Assembly: GCF_900168005.1 (NCBI RefSeq)
Contig: NZ_FUYP01000004.1
Coordinates: forward strand, 1-64,000
DNA: 64,000 nucleotides
Origin: Sphingopyxis flava
GTDB lineage: Bacteria > Pseudomonadota > Alphaproteobacteria > Sphingomonadales > Sphingomonadaceae
Direction of reading: 5' to 3'
The translations under genes and the position numbers were made by a program. The notes beneath the pieces are model-generated. The model ran no database searches. It was not told where the DNA came from and saw only the letters and a program-made list of their open reading frames with translations. Positions 35,597 through 44,369 of this stretch are shown here, piece after piece. Position 1 is the stretch's first letter; each line of letters opens with the position of its first letter.

Positions 35597-37384
35597 ATGA
35601 GCGATGCGGGTAGCGGCAAGGGCGAAGACGAGGCGACCAACACGCGCAGCCCCTTTCTACCCTCGGCGGAGGATCTCCAGCACTGGACGAGCGTGATGGC
35701 GCGCGCGCAGCAGATGATGAGCGACTTTGCGCTTGGTCAGGCCGATGCGGAGAAGGCGGCCGCGCCGCTGCTCGACCCCGCAAATTGGCTGGGCAGCGGC
35801 GGCGTACGACTATGGGCCGAGCAAAGCGCAAGGATGTGGGAACAAGGCGCCGCCTTCTGGACCTCGCTCGCGGCGCTCACTCCAGGCCTCACCCCGCCCG
35901 CGCCCGCCGACGACGCCAAGGACCGACGCTTTGCCGATCCTGACTGGACCGCGAACCCCGTGTTTTCGCTGATCCGCCAAACCTATGGCCTGTTGTCCGA
36001 CCAGTTGCTCGCGACCACAAGGCAGATGCAGGGGCTCGACGAGGCCGCGCGTGCCAAAATGGAGTTTGCGGCCAGATCGATGACCGAGGCGCTATCGCCG
36101 ACCAACCTTGCGATCACCAACCCGGAGGTTATCAAGCGCGCGGTCGAGACGCGCGGCGAGAGCCTGCTAAAGGGACTGCGTCACATGCTGGCCGACCTCG
36201 CGCGCGGGCAGCTCAGCCATGTCGACCCCGATGCCTTCGAGGTCGGCGTGACCATCGCGACGACACCGGGCAAGGTGATCCACGAGACCGAGCTTTATCA
36301 GCTCATTCACTACGCGCCGGTGACGAAGCAGGTGTTCACGGTCCCGCTCGTCATATTCCCGCCGTGGATCAACCGTTTCTATATTCTCGACCTCAATCCG
36401 CAAAAAAGCTTCGTCAAATGGGCCGCCGAACAGGGGCTTTCGGTGTTCATGGTGTCCTGGAAATCGGCTGACGCGTCGATGAAGGACCTGGTGTGGGACG
36501 ACTATGTAGAAGCACAGGTCGATGCGATCGACACGGTCCGTGACCTGCTTGGGGTGCCGCACGTCCACGCGATCGGCTATTGCGTCGCGGGCACCACTCT
36601 TGCCGCGACCCTCGCCATGCTCGCGGCGAAAGGTGACGCCGACAAGGTCAAGTCAGCGACCTTCCTTACCGCGCAGGTCGATTTCGAGCTTGCAGGTGAT
36701 CTCAAGCTGTTCGTGGATGACAATTATCTTGCACTGCTCCAGCAGCTGTCAGCGCAGGGCTATCTTGACGGGCGCTATATGGCCGCGACCTTCAACGCGC
36801 TGCGTGGGCGCGACCTCATCTGGAATTATGTCGTCAACAATTACCTCCTCGGCAACGACTATCCGCCATTCGATCTTCTCTACTGGAACGGCGACGTCAC
36901 CAATCTTCCAGCGAAATGGCATCGGCAATATCTGGTCGATCTCTACCGTGACAATCGCCTCGTCATTCCGAACAGCCTGTCGGTATGCGGCACCCCTATT
37001 GACCTCAGGAAGATCCGCACCCCCGCCTATATCCAGGCGGGCCGCGAGGACCATATCGCACCGCTCGCCAGCGTCTGGCGACTGATGGACCATCTGTCGG
37101 GACCCAAGACCTTTCTTCTGGCAGGTTCAGGGCATATCGCCGGCGTGGTAAACCCGCCGGCGGCCGGCAAATATCAATATTGGACCAGCGATAACGCCGC
37201 CGCGAGCCTCGATGACTTCCTAGCCTCTGCGACCGAGACGAAGGGAAGCTGGTGGCCGCACTGGATCGAATGGATCGCCGCACAGGACAGCCTCAAAACG
37301 CTGGCGAAAGGCGCGCGCATTCCGGGCAAGGGCCAGAAGAAGGCGATCGAGGACGCGCCCGGCCGCTACGTCAAACAGCGGTAA
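35597..37384 (+). CDS. phaC: Class I poly(3-hydroxyalkanoate) synthase
   Basis: A 595-residue synthase that polymerises (R)-3-hydroxyacyl-CoA into storage granules. The lipase-like box is GYCVAG with nucleophile Cys329; the catalytic Asp is in AGREDHIAP and the His in GSGHIAGVVNPPA. The N-terminal region (residues 1-200) and PPWINRFYILDLNPQ are typical of class I enzymes with short-chain specificity. The phasin gene follows after 120 bp and two PhaR-type operators. No phaA or phaB is in the window. Confidence 0.96.
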   Translation: MSDAGSGKGEDEATNTRSPFLPSAEDLQHWTSVMARAQQMMSDFALGQADAEKAAAPLLDPANWLGSGGVRLWAEQSARMWEQGAAFWTSLAALTPGLTPPAPADDAKDRRFADPDWTANPVFSLIRQTYGLLSDQLLATTRQMQGLDEAARAKMEFAARSMTEALSPTNLAITNPEVIKRAVETRGESLLKGLRHMLADLARGQLSHVDPDAFEVGVTIATTPGKVIHETELYQLIHYAPVTKQVFTVPLVIFPPWINRFYILDLNPQKSFVKWAAEQGLSVFMVSWKSADASMKDLVWDDYVEAQVDAIDTVRDLLGVPHVHAIGYCVAGTTLAATLAMLAAKGDADKVKSATFLTAQVDFELAGDLKLFVDDNYLALLQQLSAQGYLDGRYMAATFNALRGRDLIWNYVVNNYLLGNDYPPFDLLYWNGDVTNLPAKWHRQYLVDLYRDNRLVIPNSLSVCGTPIDLRKIRTPAYIQAGREDHIAPLASVWRLMDHLSGPKTFLLAGSGHIAGVVNPPAAGKYQYWTSDNAAASLDDFLASATETKGSWWPHWIEWIAAQDSLKTLAKGARIPGKGQKKAIEDAPGRYVKQR

Positions 37385-37423
37385 TTACCCGAATTTTGCG
37401 GCCACTGAGAAAGCTTCAGGGTG

Positions 37424-37446
37424 ATTCTTGTGCACTGCACAAGAAT
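37424..37446. promoter_or_regulatory. 23-bp perfect palindrome, probable PhaR operator 1
   Basis: ATTCTTGTGCA-C-TGCACAAGAAT is a perfect inverted repeat around position 37435. It lies between phaC and the phasin gene, upstream of the likely phasin promoter (TTGAAT at 37451, TATATT at about 37472). PhaR repressors of alphaproteobacteria bind TGC/GCA-rich palindromes at phasin promoters and leave when polymer forms. A related half-conserved copy is at 37476-37490. Confidence 0.7.
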
Positions 37447-37475
37447 TGTCTTGAATTCGCTGCGCGACTCCTATA

Positions 37476-37490
37476 TTGTGCAGTGCAACA
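37476..37490. promoter_or_regulatory. Probable PhaR operator 2
   Basis: TTGTGCA-G-TGCAACA repeats the core of the palindrome at 37424-37446 (TGCA-n-TGCA) 48 bp downstream. It overlaps the likely -10 region and sits just before the AAGGAG ribosome binding site at 37492-37497. Two sites flanking the promoter would suit repression by occlusion or looping. Confidence 0.6.
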
Positions 37491-37504
37491 TAAGGAGTTG
37501 TCCC

Positions 37505-38239
37505 ATGGCTACCAAGATGGACAGTGCTGAAAGGGCTTTCGAAGCCGCAACGCTGGAACCCGCCGCCCAGCCGGCGACTCCTGCTGCTCCGGCCGCGGCC
37601 GAAGCTCCGCGCGCCGCGAAGGCCTCGGCGCCGAAGAACAAGACCGTGAAGGCGAAAGCCAAGCCGGTCCAAAAGAAGGCGGAAAAGTCCGCCGTGAAGC
37701 CCGCTCCCAAAAAGCCGGCTGCGAAGACGATTACCCCCAAGATCAAGGCCGCGCCCGAGCCCCTCGCCGCCGCCACAAAAGGATTCCAGACCATGAACGA
37801 GACTGTCAAGAAGTTCGCCGAAGACGCCAAGGTCCGAGCTGAAGCGCTCACCGCCGAGCTCCAGGAGCGCTCGAAGGAAGCGCTCACCAAGTCGAGCAAG
37901 CTTGCCGAGGAAGCCGTCGAATTTAACAAGGCCAATGTCGAAGCGCTGGTCGAAGCCGGCAAGATCGCGGCCAAGAACTTCGAGACCCTCGGCCAGGAAG
38001 GCGTCGCTTTCGCCCGCAAGAGCTTTGAAGAGACCTCGGCTGCGCTCAAGGGCTACACCGCCGTCAAATCGCCGGCCGAGTTTTTCAAGCTCTATGCCGA
38101 GAACAGCAAAAAGGCTTTCGACTCCGCCGCCGCGCAAACTTCGAAGACCAGCGAACTCGTGGTCAAGATGGCGAACGACAGCTTCGCGCCGATCTCGAAC
38201 CGCCTATCGGTCATCAGCTCGAAGATGAAGGCAGCCTAA
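37505..38239 (+). CDS. Phasin family granule-associated protein
   Basis: A 244-residue protein. Residues 1-85 are an Ala/Pro/Lys-rich, histone-like tail (repeats such as KAKPVQKKAEKS). Residues about 90-240 form the helical phasin domain (TKGFQTMNETVKKFAEDAK, FETLGQEGVAFARKSFEE, SPAEFFKLYAENSKKAFD). Phasins coat PHA granules, and the basic tail could also tether granules to DNA, as suggested for PhaM/PhaF-like proteins. AAGGAG precedes the ATG. Two palindromic operators lie upstream and a strong terminator downstream. Confidence 0.9.
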   Translation: MATKMDSAERAFEAATLEPAAQPATPAAPAAAEAPRAAKASAPKNKTVKAKAKPVQKKAEKSAVKPAPKKPAAKTITPKIKAAPEPLAAATKGFQTMNETVKKFAEDAKVRAEALTAELQERSKEALTKSSKLAEEAVEFNKANVEALVEAGKIAAKNFETLGQEGVAFARKSFEETSAALKGYTAVKSPAEFFKLYAENSKKAFDSAAAQTSKTSELVVKMANDSFAPISNRLSVISSKMKAA

Positions 38240-38307
38240 GGACCTTTCTCTTCTAGTTGGCGCGGGCACTCTCTCCCCTCCTCCCCGCCTGTGCCGACGA
38301 CACCAGG

Positions 38308-38346
38308 ACCGCTCGCATCCTTTTCGGGATGCGGGCGGTTCTTGCT
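38308..38346 (+). terminator. Rho-independent terminator after the phasin gene
   Basis: ACCGCTCGCATCC at 38308-38320 pairs with GGATGCGGGCGGT at 38327-38339 (13-bp stem, one G-T wobble) around a six-base loop, followed by TTCTTGCT. It separates the phasin transcript from clpS. Confidence 0.8.
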
Positions 38347-38482
38347 CATGCACGATCCGCTTTGCGCGGGCGGACCGCGAAAAGGCGGTTAATGCCCCTC
38401 GCTCCCTCTTGCGATTCCGCTGCTGCGTGCGATATTCCAGATGATGATGTTTTCTTTTCGGCTCTCCGGTCCCGTTCGCGCC

Positions 38483-38809
38483 ATGGCGGACAAGGACGAC
38501 GACGCGCCCGGTGCCCCCGGGGTCGGCATTGCAACGCGCACGCGCGCGAAGCCCAAGAAGCCATCGATGTACAAGGTACTGCTGCTCAACGACGATTATA
38601 CCCCGATGGAATTTGTCGTGATGGTGCTGCAGCGCTTCTTCAACATGGACATCGAGAGGGCAACGCAGGTCATGCTTCACGTCCACCAGCAAGGTGTCGG
38701 CGTATGCGGCGTCTTCAGCTATGAGGTCGCGGAAACCAAGGTGAATCAGGTGATGGACGCCGCGCGGCAGAACCAGCACCCCCTCCAGTGCACACTCGAA
38801 AAGGCCTGA
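38483..38809 (+). CDS. clpS: ATP-dependent Clp protease adaptor
   Basis: A 108-residue ClpS. After a disordered acidic N-terminus it has [17 protein letters not shown], the N-degron pocket region, then [24 protein letters not shown]. ClpS docks on the ClpA N-domain and delivers N-end-rule substrates to ClpAP. Three nearby in-frame ATGs at 38441-38449 would extend the protein by up to 14 residues. The ATG at 38483 is preferred because the sequence before it is unlike ClpS. No clpA is nearby. It converges with the broken hxlR-like gene. Confidence 0.92.
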   Translation: MADKDDDAPGAPGVGIATRTRAKPKKPSMYKVLLLNDDYTPMEFVVMVLQRFFNMDIERATQVMLHVHQQGVGVCGVFSYEVAETKVNQVMDAARQNQHPLQCTLEKA

Positions 38810-39290
38810 TCAGCCCGGCTTTCCCGCCCGCTCGGCTTTGAGCGCAGGCGGTGACTCCCCTTTCAGCGCGCCATAGCGGAGCAACTCGCCGCAGCCGGGA
38901 CAGACTGTCGCGGCGCCCATGTCGGCGCCGCAGGCGCGGTGAAAATAGCGCATCGCCGGACCGCCGCCGGTTTCGCCCTCGCGAGAAGCCCAATGTTCGG
39001 CCCAGCCGCGCATCGCACAGAGGATGTCGAACAGGTCCTTCCCCTTTGCGGTCAGCCGATACTCGCAGCACGATGGCCGCTCCTGATAGGCTTCGCGCTC
39101 AACCACGCCTTCCGCCGCCAGCCGCTTGAGCCGCCGAAACGAGCTGCGACCCGAGGCCGCTGTTCGCCGTAATCGCCTTGAACCGCCCTCGCCCGAAGAA
39201 CAGCTCACCCAGGATGAGGAGCATTGCGCGGTCGCCGAGCAGCTCGGCCGCCCGGCCGATGGGCTCGCCCTGTTCCGGATGAAGCCGCAC
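38810..39290 (-). pseudogene. HxlR-family transcriptional regulator, frameshifted
   Basis: The N-terminal half reads IGRAAELLGDRAMLLILGE, LFFGRGRFKAITANSGLGS in one frame and then fails at about 39130. The winged-helix continuation RLKRLAAEGVVEREAYQERP and LTAKGKDLFDILCAMRGWAEHW is in another frame. Deleting CG from a CGCG run (expected SARLKRL) explains the shift. The C-terminal region carries a CPGCG zinc-ribbon-like pair. HxlR proteins repress genes for detoxification or drug transport; this one is probably inactive unless the lesion is a sequencing error. Confidence 0.8.
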
Positions 39291-39392
39291 CTCCCGGTCA
39301 ACCCCCTTATTGTGATGCGCGGAGCAATCGTTGCCGAGGACGAGGCATTCTTGACCACCGTGTCGGTGCGGTAACCCCGCGCCATTTGAAAG

Positions 39393-39605
39393 ATGGGCCT
39401 GGAGATGGACGGTCCCGAGGTCGCGGCAGCCTTCCTCTCGCCAGCCGGCTTCGACGGGCCTGCGCTACTCGCGCGGACGCAGGAACCTGCGATCAAGGCG
39501 AAGCTCGCCGCCAATACCGGGACGGCGGTAGCGCGCGGCGCTTTTCGTCGGTGACGAGATGTTCTTTGGCAAGGACCGGCTCGATCAGGTGGAGGCGGCA
39601 CTCGC
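39393..39605 (+). pseudogene. DsbA-family (HCCA isomerase-like) C-terminal remnant
   Basis: The frame from 39393 encodes MGLEMDGPEVAAAFLSPAG, LARTQEPAIKAKLAANT and ends FRR-stop at 39554. The next frame supplies FVGDEMFFGKDRLDQVEAAL. Intact family members read G-A-F-G-x-P-T-F-F-V-G-D-E-M-F-F-G-K-D-R-L here, so about 14 bases around the cis-Pro loop have been lost. The N-terminal thioredoxin half is absent. An intact relative is encoded at 52152-52760. The remnant overlaps the 3' end of the exporter gene on the other strand and adjoins the broken hxlR. Confidence 0.7.
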
Positions 39606-40538
39606 CTGCGCGCCCGCTGCCATCCCGGCTACCCATATCCCTGCAACGATCAGCACCAGCCCCGCGACGTGGAAGAGGTGCAGAGCCTCTCCCAGGAACA
39701 GCATCGCCAGCCCCGCGCCCATGAGCGGCATGACGTTCAGGAACTGACCGGTCGCCGCCGACCCGATCAGCTCGACTCCGCGGTTGAAGAAAAGATAGGC
39801 AAGAAACGAGGGGAAAACCGAAACATAGGCAATGGCGAGCGCACTCTCCGGGCTGGCAACAATTCGCCGTCCGCCCAGGAGCTCAGCGATATAGACTGGC
39901 GCGATCAGCAGGACGCCGACGAAGATCGAGGCGCCGAGCAGGCTCAGCGGATGCACTGTCGGCCGCAGGCGGAGCAGCACCGAATAGAGCGCCCACAGCA
40001 GCACCGCGACGCCGATGATCGCGTCCCCCTCATTCCATCGCAGCGCGACGAGCGCAGCCGGATCCCCGCGGCCGATGATGACCAGCACCCCGGCGAGCGA
40101 TACGGCCACGCCCGCAATCTGCCGCACGCTCGTCCGGTCGCGCATCACCAGCGCGCCGACGATCAGGATCAGCGCAGGCTGGGCTGCCTGGATCAGCATC
40201 GAATTGAGCGCTGTGGTCGTCTGTAGCCCGGTATAGAGGAGTAGGTTAAACGAGCCGATCCCCAACAGACCGAGCAGCAGCACCATTGGCCAGTGGGCGC
40301 GGAGTACCTCCTTGTCGCGCTTCAGATGCGGCCAGGCGAGCGGCAGCAGCAGCGCGAGCGCGATCGTCCAGCGCCAGAAGGCAAGCGCCGCGGGGGGCAC
40401 CAAGTCGCGCGCCGCGCGCCCGACGATCGAATTGCCCGCCCAGAACAGCGAGCACAAGGCGAGCAGCGCATAGGCGTGCGACCACAGGGCGCTCACCCCG
40501 TTGCGCATGCGCGCCGTTCCGCTTCGCTTAATGCCCAT
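39585..40538 (-). CDS. EamA/DMT-family transporter
   Basis: A 317-residue membrane protein with ten predicted helices in two EamA repeats (LLALCSLFWAGNSIVGRAA, then AVLLWALYSVLLR for the second). Such carriers export amino acids, nucleosides or drugs; specificity cannot be read. The ATG at 40538 follows AGAGAGGGG; a later ATG at 40508 is possible. Its last residues (Ala-rich) overlap the DsbA-like remnant, which may have altered the original C-terminus. Confidence 0.87.
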   Translation of the reverse strand: MGIKRSGTARMRNGVSALWSHAYALLALCSLFWAGNSIVGRAARDLVPPAALAFWRWTIALALLLPLAWPHLKRDKEVLRAHWPMVLLLGLLGIGSFNLLLYTGLQTTTALNSMLIQAAQPALILIVGALVMRDRTSVRQIAGVAVSLAGVLVIIGRGDPAALVALRWNEGDAIIGVAVLLWALYSVLLRLRPTVHPLSLLGASIFVGVLLIAPVYIAELLGGRRIVASPESALAIAYVSVFPSFLAYLFFNRGVELIGSAATGQFLNVMPLMGAGLAMLFLGEALHLFHVAGLVLIVAGIWVAGMAAGAQASAAST

Positions 40539-40638
40539 CACCCCTCTCTGTCGCCACGGGGTCAAGGTGGCAACCAGGACTTTCAAAGCTTTGCTCAATC
40601 CGCTGCGCGCGCCTTGAAGGCAGGGCGCGCCTCTTCGA

Positions 40639-41115
40639 TCACGGCTCGTGACGTAGCATGCATTTAAAGCCGTGCAGGCCCACCACAGTCTCCCCGTCGC
40701 ACTCGGGCGCCGCGATCAGCCGGATCCAGCGCGTTTGTGCGCGCGCGGGGCCGATTTCAACATCGAGGGTAAAGCCGCGGCGGTGCTCGATCGCATGCGC
40801 GCGCAGCCGCTCCATCGCCGCCCGCGAGCCCTCGCAATAAAGAGCAACCGCGTCCTCGCGCGAAACCTTCGCCCCGAGCGGAATGCCAAACAGATCATAG
40901 ACGGTCGGCGACCAGGTCAGCCGGTTGCCCCTGAGGTCGCAGTGCCAAACGCCGACCCCTGCGTGGGTCATGGCCTCGCTCTCGCCTGCCGCGCCGATCC
41001 GCAGATCCACCGGCGGTCGGATGCCTTGACGGTCAACCCATCCGAGATCGAAATGGCGCGCGCGTTCGAATAGCGGCCAGCTATGATGCAGCGGCAACGG
41101 ATAGTGATGGCGCAA
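40639..41115 (-). CDS. Stand-alone PAS-domain protein
   Basis: A 158-residue protein whose residues 49-150 form a PAS fold: GVGVWHCDLRGNRLTWSPTV, YDLFGIPLGAKVSREDAV, FTLDVEIG and WIRLIAAPE. It lacks an output domain, so it may work by protein-protein contact or be a sensor fragment. TTG at 41115 has GGGGAGGG upstream; the ATG at 40971 would leave essentially the PAS core alone. It diverges from the CHASE/HWE histidine kinase gene (176 bp apart), with which it may act. Confidence 0.72.
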   Translation of the reverse strand: MRHHYPLPLHHSWPLFERARHFDLGWVDRQGIRPPVDLRIGAAGESEAMTHAGVGVWHCDLRGNRLTWSPTVYDLFGIPLGAKVSREDAVALYCEGSRAAMERLRAHAIEHRRGFTLDVEIGPARAQTRWIRLIAAPECDGETVVGLHGFKCMLRHEP

Positions 41116-41291
41116 TGCCGGTGGCCCTCCCCAAAAAATGCTAGCGCACGGCGTTCCGCAAAAGTCAATGGACCCCCAAATTCTTCAGGGCCGCGTCCCC
41201 GCGAGTCAAAATGCGCTTGCTCTGCCCCCCCCGGCATGAAACAGGGAATGGGAGAGGGGGAAACACCCGCCCCCGTCAGCAGGATAGCCAT

Positions 41292-42941
41292 ATGCGTACA
41301 TCGCTCTGGGCAGATCGGCTGATGGCCCTTTCGGTCCGGGTGATCGGACTGGTAATCATGCTCGCTGCGCTCGCCGCCGCAGTCGCGAGCTTCTTTTACA
41401 ACAAGACGCAGGAGGCCGACCAGGCGGAGCGAATCGCAATGCAGGTCAATGCGCGCCTCGGCGATCAGCTTTCGATCCTCGAAGCTGTGCGCGCCCTTTA
41501 TCAGTCGGACAGGTCAACCGGCGGCACGAGCGTCCGCGCCTATCTCGCCGCGCTCCAGCCGGAGACGCGCGCACCGGGAATGCAGGGCGTCGGGGTCGCC
41601 ATCGCAATGGCGCGGGGCGCTCCCGCGTCGGTTGAGGCGCGGCTGCGCGAAAACTATGGCCGCGACATCACGGTCTGGCCTGCAAGTGACCAGCCCGTCG
41701 GATTTCCCATCATTCTGATTGAGCCCGACAATGCCCTCAACGCGGCTGCGATCGGTTATGACATGTACAGCGAACCGACCCGGCGCGAAGCGATGCGCCG
41801 CGCTTGGCTGACGGGCCAGGCGGCGGCGAGCGGCGTTGTTCACCTGGTCCAGGAACGGAAGGCGGCTCACACCCAGCCGGGCTTTCTCATCTATGTTCCC
41901 GTTTATGCGGAGCGGCCTCTGATCGACGGCGGCGCAGCGGCGCGCGTGGAAGAAGAGCGGATCGCGCCAACCATCGCCACCGCAGTCGGCGCGCGCCCGC
42001 TCGAGGCATTCGTCTACGCCCCCTTCCGCGTCCACGACCTGATGACCGCTGTGCTCGGCGAGCAGATCGAGGGAATCGAGGGCATCGAGGTTGTCGCAGG
42101 CGAAGGCCCCTCGGCGCTCCGCGTTTTCTCGCACGGTCGCATGGGCTGGGACGCGCACGAGCAGAAGCTGCAAGTAGCGGACCGACAATGGACGATGCGC
42201 ATATCCTACGGCCGTTTCGTCGACCGCCTGGGGCGTCCGCTCGCAATACTGCTGTTCGGGGTCGCAATCGCCTTTTTGGCCATCCAGCTTCACAAGATGC
42301 AGCACCGGCGCCTCGGCGCCTTCCAGGCGCTCGCCGAGGAAAAGCAACGTCACGCCGAAGATCGCGAACTCATGATAGGCGAGATGGCGCACCGGATGAA
42401 GAATGCCTTCGCACGCATCAGCGCTCTCGCGCGCATCACGCTGCGTGAGTCAACGGATCTTGCCGATTTTGAAAAGCGCTTCGAGGGGCGCCTGCAGGCC
42501 TTGTCGGCATCGAAGCAGATGCTGGTCACGGGTGCGGTCGACATGGTCGACCTCGGCGCGATCATCCGCCGCGAGCTGCATGTGGCGGGCTGGCCGGCGG
42601 AACGCCTTGTCGGACTGGCTGACCCTGAAATTCATCTCGGAGAGGATGCCGCGCAGGCGATCTCGCTCGCGGTGCACGAGCTTGTCACCAACAGCATCAA
42701 ATATGGCGCGCTCGCCGGCCGCGGCGATCTTCGCGTAAGCTGGCGGCGCGAGGGCGACGAGGTCCAGCTCGATTGGATCGAAAGCGAGCTTCCCGACACC
42801 CCCCATATCGCCACCGAAAGCTTTGGGACCCAGTTCATCCGCACGCTGATCGAGCGCCAGCTCAAGGGCAGTTGGACCCGCCAGGCAGGCGATCGCAGCC
42901 TTGCTGTGACGATCCGCTGGCCGCTTCCCGCACCGGATTGA
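41292..42941 (+). CDS. CHASE-domain HWE/HisKA_2-type histidine kinase
   Basis: A 549-residue membrane sensor. An N-terminal helix (about residues 12-38) precedes a periplasmic CHASE domain (about 60-300; RAPGMQGVGVAIAM, GFLIYVPVYAERP, EAFVYAPFRVHDLM), and a second helix lies at about 315-335 (LAILLFGVAIAFLAIQL). The kinase core has the phosphoacceptor in IGEMAHRMKNAFARIS and the N-box AVHELVTNSIKYGAL, typical of the HWE/HisKA_2 group linked to general stress signalling. No response regulator adjoins, so the partner is elsewhere. The signal is likely a small extracytoplasmic ligand. Confidence 0.88.
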   Translation: MRTSLWADRLMALSVRVIGLVIMLAALAAAVASFFYNKTQEADQAERIAMQVNARLGDQLSILEAVRALYQSDRSTGGTSVRAYLAALQPETRAPGMQGVGVAIAMARGAPASVEARLRENYGRDITVWPASDQPVGFPIILIEPDNALNAAAIGYDMYSEPTRREAMRRAWLTGQAAASGVVHLVQERKAAHTQPGFLIYVPVYAERPLIDGGAAARVEEERIAPTIATAVGARPLEAFVYAPFRVHDLMTAVLGEQIEGIEGIEVVAGEGPSALRVFSHGRMGWDAHEQKLQVADRQWTMRISYGRFVDRLGRPLAILLFGVAIAFLAIQLHKMQHRRLGAFQALAEEKQRHAEDRELMIGEMAHRMKNAFARISALARITLRESTDLADFEKRFEGRLQALSASKQMLVTGAVDMVDLGAIIRRELHVAGWPAERLVGLADPEIHLGEDAAQAISLAVHELVTNSIKYGALAGRGDLRVSWRREGDEVQLDWIESELPDTPHIATESFGTQFIRTLIERQLKGSWTRQAGDRSLAVTIRWPLPAPD

Positions 42942-43015
42942 CAAGCCCCCGGCGCGCGGCGAGAGAAGCGGGCCGGTGCGGCTTCGCGCCAGTGGCCACC
43001 CGACGGGGAGAGAAG

Positions 43016-44020
43016 ATGCTGCGTCCGACATCCTTCGACGTTGCCGAGCGCGCGGGCGTTTCGCAGTCGACCGTGTCGCGCGCGCTGCGGGGCAGCCCTG
43101 GCGTCAATGCAGAGACGCGGGCGCGCGTCTCCGCCGCGGCGCGCGAGCTTGGCTATGTCGTCGACCGTCACGCCTCGTCGCTCCGGCTCAAAAGCAGCGA
43201 GACGATCGCCCTCGTTACCATCTGCCGCCCGGGCGAGGATCGCAGCGCGATCAACCCTTTCTACTTCGCACTGCTCGGCAGTATTGCTGCGGCAACATCG
43301 GCGCGTGGCTTCAACCTGCTCGTCAGCTTTCAGGAAAGCCACGACAATTTTCGCGCCGATTTCGTTGCCTCCGGGCTTGCCGACGCGATGATCGTCATCG
43401 GCACGACCAGCAACCGGGCCGCCTGGCAGTTTTTTGCCGACGCACAGGCATCGGGACTCGACTTCACCTGCTGGGGCAGTCCGGGCGATCCCTTCCACTG
43501 GATGCGCAGCGATAATGAGGTGGGCGGCCGCCTTGCTGCCGAACATCTCGTCGCCCGCGGGCGACGCCGCATCGCTTTCGTCGGCCCGCAGCAGTCACCG
43601 CAGCGCCAGTTTGACGAGCGGCGCGAAGGATTCGCCGCCGCGCTTGGCGCGCGCGGCATCGCCCCCATCATCGTCGAACCGCCCGCCGCGCCCGACCGCC
43701 ATGCGCAGGGCCTCGCCGCCGCCGCGCAGCTCCTCGCAGAGCATCCCGATGTCGACGCGATCTTCGCGGCAAGTGACATGCTCGCTCTCGGGGTGCTGCA
43801 GGGGCTCAAGGACGCGAGGCGCCGCGTGCCGACCGATATTGCGCTGATCGGCTTCGACGGCATCCGCGCCGGCACGCTCGTCGATCCTGCGCTTTCGACG
43901 ATCGAGCCCGACCTTGACGCCGCGGGCGAGGCACTTGTTGCGATGGCACTTGAAGACACGGGCCACAGCCGCAGCGGCACCCGCATCCCCGTGCGACTTT
44001 CGCTCCGCGGCACCGCCTGA
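43016..44020 (+). CDS. LacI-family transcriptional regulator
   Basis: A 334-residue regulator. The N-terminal HTH is SFDVAERAGVSQSTVSRAL with the hinge-helix ASSLRLKSSETIALV. The effector domain is of the periplasmic-binding-protein fold (IAFVGPQQSPQRQFDERREG, FAASDMLALGVLQGLKDA, IALIGFDG). Targets are usually sugar uptake or catabolism, but no such genes adjoin. GGGGAG precedes the ATG at 43016. It follows the histidine kinase gene by 74 bp on the same strand. Confidence 0.9.
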   Translation: MLRPTSFDVAERAGVSQSTVSRALRGSPGVNAETRARVSAAARELGYVVDRHASSLRLKSSETIALVTICRPGEDRSAINPFYFALLGSIAAATSARGFNLLVSFQESHDNFRADFVASGLADAMIVIGTTSNRAAWQFFADAQASGLDFTCWGSPGDPFHWMRSDNEVGGRLAAEHLVARGRRRIAFVGPQQSPQRQFDERREGFAAALGARGIAPIIVEPPAAPDRHAQGLAAAAQLLAEHPDVDAIFAASDMLALGVLQGLKDARRRVPTDIALIGFDGIRAGTLVDPALSTIEPDLDAAGEALVAMALEDTGHSRSGTRIPVRLSLRGTA

Positions 44021-44207
44021 GCGCACGGCTCGGCCCATCCAGCCGTTCGCCCGGCCCACGACAGACACAAAGGCCTCTATCGCGACCGTGGCTGCGAAAT
44101 TTTCGGCTTTTGCGATCTGCCCGTTAACCTCATCTTCCAACAATTGCTTTGGGGGACAGCCTCTATTCCACGCGTCCGCAGCCCACTGACACCAAGGATG
44201 AAATCGC

Positions 44208-44369
44208 ATGGCGGCCAGAAGTCTCATCAAAGACCAGACGGGCGCCACCGCCATTGAATATGGGCTCATCGCCGCGCTGATCGCGGTCGCCTCGCTCGTC
44301 GCCTTCCAGATGCTGGGCCTCAATCTCGCGACGGTCTTCAGCACCATAGCCTCAGCACTCGGACAATAG
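44208..44369 (+). CDS. Flp/Fap family type IVb pilin (53 aa)
   Basis: A 53-residue prepilin. A short basic leader (MAARSLIKDQTG) ends in Gly, followed by ATAIEYGLIAALIAVASLVA; the Gly/Ala junction with Glu-Tyr at mature positions 5-6 is the prepilin peptidase motif of Flp pilins. AAGGA lies nine bases before the ATG. Flp pilins build Tad pili for surface adhesion, but no tad/cpa assembly genes are near, so this is an isolated copy. It lies between the LacI regulator gene and acnA. The 294 bases downstream hold only a GC-rich hairpin near 44598-44629. Confidence 0.85.
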   Translation: MAARSLIKDQTGATAIEYGLIAALIAVASLVAFQMLGLNLATVFSTIASALGQ

